Source of the DNA: Actinomycetota bacterium
Lineage (GTDB): Bacteria > Actinomycetota > Acidimicrobiia > Acidimicrobiales > AC-14
Direction of reading: 5' to 3'
Length of the DNA: 8,093 nucleotides
NCBI GenBank assembly: GCA_020200615.1
Contig: JAIVIH010000338.1
Location: forward strand, 1 to 8,093
A program made the position numbers and the translations under genes. The notes beneath the pieces are model-generated. The model saw nothing but the letters and a program-made list of their open reading frames with translations, did not search any database and was not told where the DNA came from. Below are positions 5,401 through 8,093 of this stretch, one piece after another. Positions within the stretch are counted from its first letter, which is position 1; each line of letters starts with the position of its first letter.

Positions 5401-6672
5401 GTTGTGCGCCGCGTTCGGCTTCAGCCCGTCCGCGGTGAGGCGCGCCATCCGCTCGCAGGCCCGCCGGGCGAACTTCACCTGCTGGCGCCGGCCGAAGAGC
5501 CGTAGGCCTAGGCCCACGATGGGGTTGGGGACGCGGGACCGGCGGGAGAACCGGCACGTGCGGAACTCCACTTCTCCCGTGTCCAGCCACTTCCACACCT
5601 CGTAGTCCATCTGTCCCATCTCCAGGTGACCCTGAAGGGTGCGGTAGTTCCACCCCCACACCTGCACCTTCCGTCCGTCGACCACGCGCGCCTCTTCGAC
5701 CACGCCCCCGACACGAACGCCCAACCGGAAGCGAAGGCCGTAGAAGCGAGCCTCGAGGAGCATGTCGCGCTCCTCCAGCGGCCGGTCCGGGTGGTAGACG
5801 GCGCGGACAATCGCAGGATCGGCGAACTCGTAGTTGCGCATAAGCTCGCGGGCGACCTCCCACGAGCCGCCGGGGACGGGTGGCCCCGGCGGTTCGGAGG
5901 GCAGCGGCTCGCAGTACTCGTCGACCAGCCAACCCTTCTCCGGCGTGAACTGGCCCCGCTGGCCGAGGTCGAAGTTGAGGCCCTTGTCGTGGAGCTCGTC
6001 GAGGATGCGCCTCGCCTCGGGGTCGCCCAGCGATGCCCCACCCCTGAACGCAGCCTCGCCCACTCGCCTGGTGTCAATGTCGATGCCCCCCGCCAGCCGG
6101 CCGCCAGCCACCTCCGACACCCGCTCCAGGAAGGAGATCCACATGTGGAGCTGGACCTCCTTGGCCATGCGGACGCCCTGGTACATGAAGCTCGAGAGGC
6201 GGTCCCCGCTGCGGGCCCAGGACTCGATGGTGAAGACCAGCTCCTTGTTCGAGGCACCTGCGACCCGGAACTCGATCTGCCCCGCCTCCAGATGCCCCTC
6301 CAGCGTGACCAGCTGGAAGGAGGTGGGCGTCACCGCGACCACCCGCACGGGTCCGTCCCATGGCCCCGGCATGCGCACCACGAACTCGTCTCCTGGCCGG
6401 AGGGTGCCGTCCTCGCCGCGGACCTTGTGGAAGCGGGCGAACTCCGTAGGCGCAACCGCGTCGAGGTCGGTGCTGACCTGTTCGAACAGGTCTTCGGGTG
6501 TGTAGCGGGAGTCACTGATCCGGGCCTGGTACCGGCGGTGGAAGAGGGGACCGGCGCCCTGCTCGGGAAGTTGGACTTCGTCGTGGGACACATCGGGCGG
6601 GAGGTCGGGCGGACAGTCCTCAGCCAGTGACCCCGGCCGCTCTCGACGGTGGAAGGGCGTCGTCCGCCACAT
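5386..6672 (-). CDS. Tandem DUF1990 domain protein
   Basis: A 428-residue protein with no known function. It has two copies of a DUF1990-type domain (related to plant UPF0548 proteins), roughly at residues 45-205 and 270-415. The duplication is visible: EGHLEAGQIEFRV at 125-137 matches QGHLEMGQMDYEV at 347-359. The first copy continues with ELVFTIESWARSGDRLSSF and AKEVQLHMWISFLERV; the second with VEFRTCRFSRRS and a basic C-terminal helix (LRLFGRRQQVKFARRACERM). Between them lies a more variable, Pro-rich stretch. There is no signal peptide or clear membrane span. The ATG at 6672 (start of MWRTTPFHRRE) is the only usable start nearby, although homology-like sequence (FGIGLTSWHY) continues in frame upstream, so a rarer start is possible. 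No good ribosome binding site is seen. The same frame stays open to 7488, but that part lies under other genes and is chance. Convergent with lipBA. Confidence 0.8.
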   Translation of the reverse strand: MWRTTPFHRRERPGSLAEDCPPDLPPDVSHDEVQLPEQGAGPLFHRRYQARISDSRYTPEDLFEQVSTDLDAVAPTEFARFHKVRGEDGTLRPGDEFVVRMPGPWDGPVRVVAVTPTSFQLVTLEGHLEAGQIEFRVAGASNKELVFTIESWARSGDRLSSFMYQGVRMAKEVQLHMWISFLERVSEVAGGRLAGGIDIDTRRVGEAAFRGGASLGDPEARRILDELHDKGLNFDLGQRGQFTPEKGWLVDEYCEPLPSEPPGPPVPGGSWEVARELMRNYEFADPAIVRAVYHPDRPLEERDMLLEARFYGLRFRLGVRVGGVVEEARVVDGRKVQVWGWNYRTLQGHLEMGQMDYEVWKWLDTGEVEFRTCRFSRRSRVPNPIVGLGLRLFGRRQQVKFARRACERMARLTADGLKPNAAHNRSPQ

Positions 6673-6700
6673 GTAGTGCCACGACGTGAGCCCGATCCCA

Positions 6701-6716
6701 AAGGTAGCTTGCCCGA
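6701..6716. promoter_or_regulatory. Overlapping divergent -10 boxes (putative bidirectional promoter)
   Basis: On the plus strand TAGCTT (6705-6710) lies six bases before the ATG at 6717, the leaderless spacing. On the minus strand TACCTT (6706-6701) would start transcription near 6694, about 22 bases before the DUF1990 ATG. The two boxes share two bases. No clear -35 is visible either way. The call rests on motif and position only. Confidence 0.4.
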
Positions 6717-6929
6717 ATGCTAACTGGACTCCTGCACTCCAGCGGACTGCGCGGCTGGCACCTTCACCTGACGTCGCTCGGATCCGTGGGGCTCTGCATC
6801 GGCCTGTGGATCCGGGCCAAGACCGTCGACCAGGACGAGCGGGGGAACGCCGAGCGGCGCGCCCTCTTCGTAGGGCTGTGGCCGCCCACCCTCTGGCTGA
6901 TCGGGGACTCCCTCGAGCGTCACGACTAG
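6717..6929 (+). CDS. Small hypothetical protein, probably membrane-associated
   Basis: A 70-residue product I cannot assign to a named family. Two hydrophobic stretches are visible, SLGSVGLCIGLWI (about residues 20-32) and RALFVGLWPPTLWLIGDSL (about 48-66). They are separated by a charged loop RAKTVDQDERGNAERR. This pattern would suit two short membrane segments with the charged loop inside the cell. The second stretch, with FVGLW-PPTLWLIG, resembles a recurring motif in small uncharacterised bacterial membrane proteins, from memory. The ATG is placed by the TAGCTT box six bases upstream; no ribosome binding site is present. The gene is divergent from the DUF1990 gene and its stop is six bases from the pdxH stop on the other strand. 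Its codon choice is GC-rich like its neighbours, which supports it as a real gene. Confidence 0.6.
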   Translation: MLTGLLHSSGLRGWHLHLTSLGSVGLCIGLWIRAKTVDQDERGNAERRALFVGLWPPTLWLIGDSLERHD

Positions 6930-6935
6930 CCGGTC

Positions 6936-7514
6936 TTACGGCCAGAGGAGCTGGCCCACCCACTCGTCTGGGTCGGAGCCCCGCCGGTACCGGATGCGGT
7001 GGTGCAGGCGGTCCGGGAGGCCCTGCCACAGCTCGATCTCCTCGGGGACGATCCGGTAGCCGCCCCAGTAGGGGGGTCGTGGGACGGGACGGCCGGAGAA
7101 CTCCTCCACCACCTCGACCAGCCGGGCCTCGAGCTCCTCCCGGTTGGCCAGGGGCTGGCTCTGGCGGGACGCCCATGCCCCAAGCTGGTGCCCGCGAGGG
7201 CGGCCCGCGAAGTACCGGTCGGACTCCTCGGGCGCCAGTCCCTCCACGGGGCCCTCGACCCGCACCTGGCGCTGCAGCTCGTCCCACACGAGCACCAGGG
7301 CGGCCCGGGGATTGGCGGACAGCTCCCCGCCCTTGCGGCTCCGGGTGTCCGAGTAGAAGACGAACCCTCGCCGGTCCAGACCCCGGAGGATGACGGCCCT
7401 GGCCGAGGGCCGGCCGTCGGGGCTGGCCGTGGCCACGATGGCGGTGTCGTAGCCGGGCAGGCCGGCCGTCTTGGCCTCGGCCAGCCACCCCTCCACCTGC
7501 TCGACCGGGTTCAT
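6936..7514 (-). CDS. pdxH: Pyridoxamine 5'-phosphate oxidase
   Basis: This FMN enzyme oxidises pyridoxamine or pyridoxine 5'-phosphate to pyridoxal 5'-phosphate with O2, in the cytoplasm. The 192 residues are somewhat shorter than E. coli PdxH (218) because of a short N-terminus. The family motifs run in order: ARAVILRGLDRRGFVFYSD at 38-56, the FMN-phosphate segment SRKGGEL at 59-65, RQVRVEGPVE at 82-91, SDRYFAGRPRGHQLGAWASR at 98-117, and the C-terminal PYWGGYRIVPEEIELWQG then DRLHHR (168-173), which contacts the substrate phosphate. The ATG at 7514 gives the normal family start; an in-frame ATG at 7763 would add 83 Arg/Gly-rich residues overlapping the divergent peptidase and is rejected. 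It is divergent from that peptidase with 38 bases between. A hairpin of GGCCAG/CTGGCC (6940-6956) lies within its last codons. Confidence 0.95.
   Translation of the reverse strand: MNPVEQVEGWLAEAKTAGLPGYDTAIVATASPDGRPSARAVILRGLDRRGFVFYSDTRSRKGGELSANPRAALVLVWDELQRQVRVEGPVEGLAPEESDRYFAGRPRGHQLGAWASRQSQPLANREELEARLVEVVEEFSGRPVPRPPYWGGYRIVPEEIELWQGLPDRLHHRIRYRRGSDPDEWVGQLLWP
6940..6956 (+). terminator. Possible hairpin downstream of the 70-residue gene
   Basis: GGCCAG (6940-6945) and CTGGCC (6951-6956) form a perfect six-base stem with a five-base loop, starting 11 bases after the plus-strand stop at 6929. It lies inside the end of pdxH on the other strand and has no T-run. It may act as a weak stop or may only reflect codon use. 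Confidence 0.2.
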
Positions 7515-7540
7515 GGGGCCCAGTGTCCCGCGACCACCGG

Positions 7541-7552
7541 TACCCTCGCCCC
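7541..7552 (+). promoter_or_regulatory. Putative leaderless promoter of the M24 peptidase gene
   Basis: TACCCT (7541-7546) stands six bases before the GTG at 7553, the same layout as at 1186 and 6705. It lies in the 38-base gap between pdxH and the peptidase. No clear -35 is visible and no ribosome binding site precedes the GTG. Confidence 0.4.
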
Positions 7553-8093
7553 GTGGCTGCCGACTTCGCCCATCGTGCCGACCGCGTCCGGGTCCGGATG
7601 GGCGACGTGGGCGTCGACGCTCTGCTTCTCTCGCTAGGCGCCGACCTGCCCTGGTTGACGGGCTACGCAGCCATGCCCCTCGAGCGGCTGACCATGCTCG
7701 TGCTGCCCGACGACGGCCTCGCCACCCTGGTGGTACCTGCGCTGGAAGCCCCTCGCGTGGCACCGTGCCCCGACGTGTTCTCTATCCGGCCCTGGGCCGA
7801 GACGGAGGACCCGGTCGCCGTCGTCGCCGGGCTCGTCGGCCGGCGGCGACGGCTGGCCGTCTCCGACCGCACGTGGGCGACGTCCGTCCTGGGGCTTCAG
7901 AAGACGCTCCCCGAGGCGCTATGGCAGGTGGCGTCGACCGTCGTCGGACCGCTGCGGGCGGTCAAGGACAAGGGCGAGATCGCGGCCCTGGCCGAGGCCG
8001 CCTCGGCCGCCGACCGGGTCGCGGGCCAGCTCCTGGGCGGCGAAGTGCCGCTGATCGGACGGACGGAGGCGGACGTGTCGAGGGACCTCGGCG
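7553..8093 (+). CDS. M24 family (Xaa-Pro aminopeptidase-like) peptidase, N-terminal part
   Basis: The first 180 residues of a peptidase of the M24 'pita-bread' family run off the right edge. Only the N-terminal creatinase-type domain is seen: MAADFAHRADRVRVRMGDVG, then VDALLLSLGADLPWLTGY (the common '.d.lll....n..yltGf' strand), then ERLTMLVLPDDGLATLVVPALE. The domain closes with VVGPLRAVKDKGEIAALAEA (the usual 'lr.iKd..Ei..lr.A' hinge), after which the catalytic domain begins. Metal ligands (two Asp, His, two Glu) lie beyond the window. It could therefore be a true X-Pro peptidase, a prolidase or an inactive relative. The GTG at 7553 fits the family N-terminus and the TACCCT box. An ATG 15 codons downstream would cut the first helix. 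Confidence 0.85.
   Translation, partial: MAADFAHRADRVRVRMGDVGVDALLLSLGADLPWLTGYAAMPLERLTMLVLPDDGLATLVVPALEAPRVAPCPDVFSIRPWAETEDPVAVVAGLVGRRRRLAVSDRTWATSVLGLQKTLPEALWQVASTVVGPLRAVKDKGEIAALAEAASAADRVAGQLLGGEVPLIGRTEADVSRDLG

Noticed and set aside
5626..6630. Open plus-strand frame of 334 codons
   Set aside because: It lies wholly opposite the DUF1990 gene, whose product has two recognisable repeats. The plus-strand product has no motif and a composition typical of the complement of GC-rich codons.
6673..7488. Upstream extension of the DUF1990 frame to a 700-residue protein
   Set aside because: This part overlaps pdxH in another frame and the 70-residue gene antisense. The added residues are Arg/Pro/Gly-rich and unlike any domain.
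7515..7763. 83-residue N-terminal extension of pdxH
   Set aside because: It overlaps the divergent peptidase gene, is low-complexity Arg/Gly, and family members begin near the ATG at 7514.
1..8093. Mobile element, phage, CRISPR array, tRNA, defence or toxin genes
   Set aside because: I looked for repeats with spacers, transposase or integrase motifs and tRNA-like folds and saw none. All genes found are housekeeping metabolism or small unknowns with similar base composition.

Overview
This is a GC-rich window with GTG and TTG starts, short gaps and many stop/start overlaps. It suggests a high-GC actinobacterium. The family resemblance of the E2, lipoyl and DUF2203 proteins points, as inference only, to an uncultured Acidimicrobiia-like lineage. 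No stretch longer than 300 bases lacks a gene. There is no sign of a phage, an insertion sequence, CRISPR, tRNA or rRNA.

Left edge (minus strand): the 5' part of thiG (thiazole synthase) runs off the window. It starts with TTG and sits directly behind a TPP riboswitch whose closing stems contain the ribosome binding site. Divergent from it (plus strand) is a DUF2203 gene, whose stop overlaps the start of a 29-residue single-membrane-segment microprotein.

Centre (plus strand, 1198-5376): a lipoate-centred operon with dihydrolipoyl dehydrogenase (E3), the 2-oxoacid dehydrogenase acyltransferase (E2), and one long gene fusing octanoyltransferase (LipB) to lipoyl synthase (LipA). The logic is clear: LipB and LipA build the lipoyl group on the E2 lipoyl lysine, E2 uses it for acyl transfer, and E3 reoxidises it. 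Both E3 and E2 are broken as read here. E3 carries a 2-base TC duplication that splits it at residue 187. E2 lacks its whole subunit-binding domain and the first residues of its catalytic domain, and is split into a lipoyl part and a catalytic part. Both breaks end in an ATGA stop/start overlap. They could be real decay, a real split, or sequencing/assembly errors.

Right part: convergent to lipBA is a 428-residue protein with two DUF1990 domains (minus). A 70-residue small protein (plus) is divergent from it, with overlapping -10 boxes. It converges on pdxH (pyridoxamine 5'-phosphate oxidase, minus). Divergent from pdxH, the N-terminal domain of an M24 (Xaa-Pro type) peptidase runs off the right edge.

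Four plus-strand genes (705, 1198, 6717, 7553) have a TANNNT box 6-7 bases before the start codon, the layout of leaderless transcripts. The window is thus mostly cofactor metabolism (thiamine, lipoate, pyridoxal phosphate) and its user enzymes.
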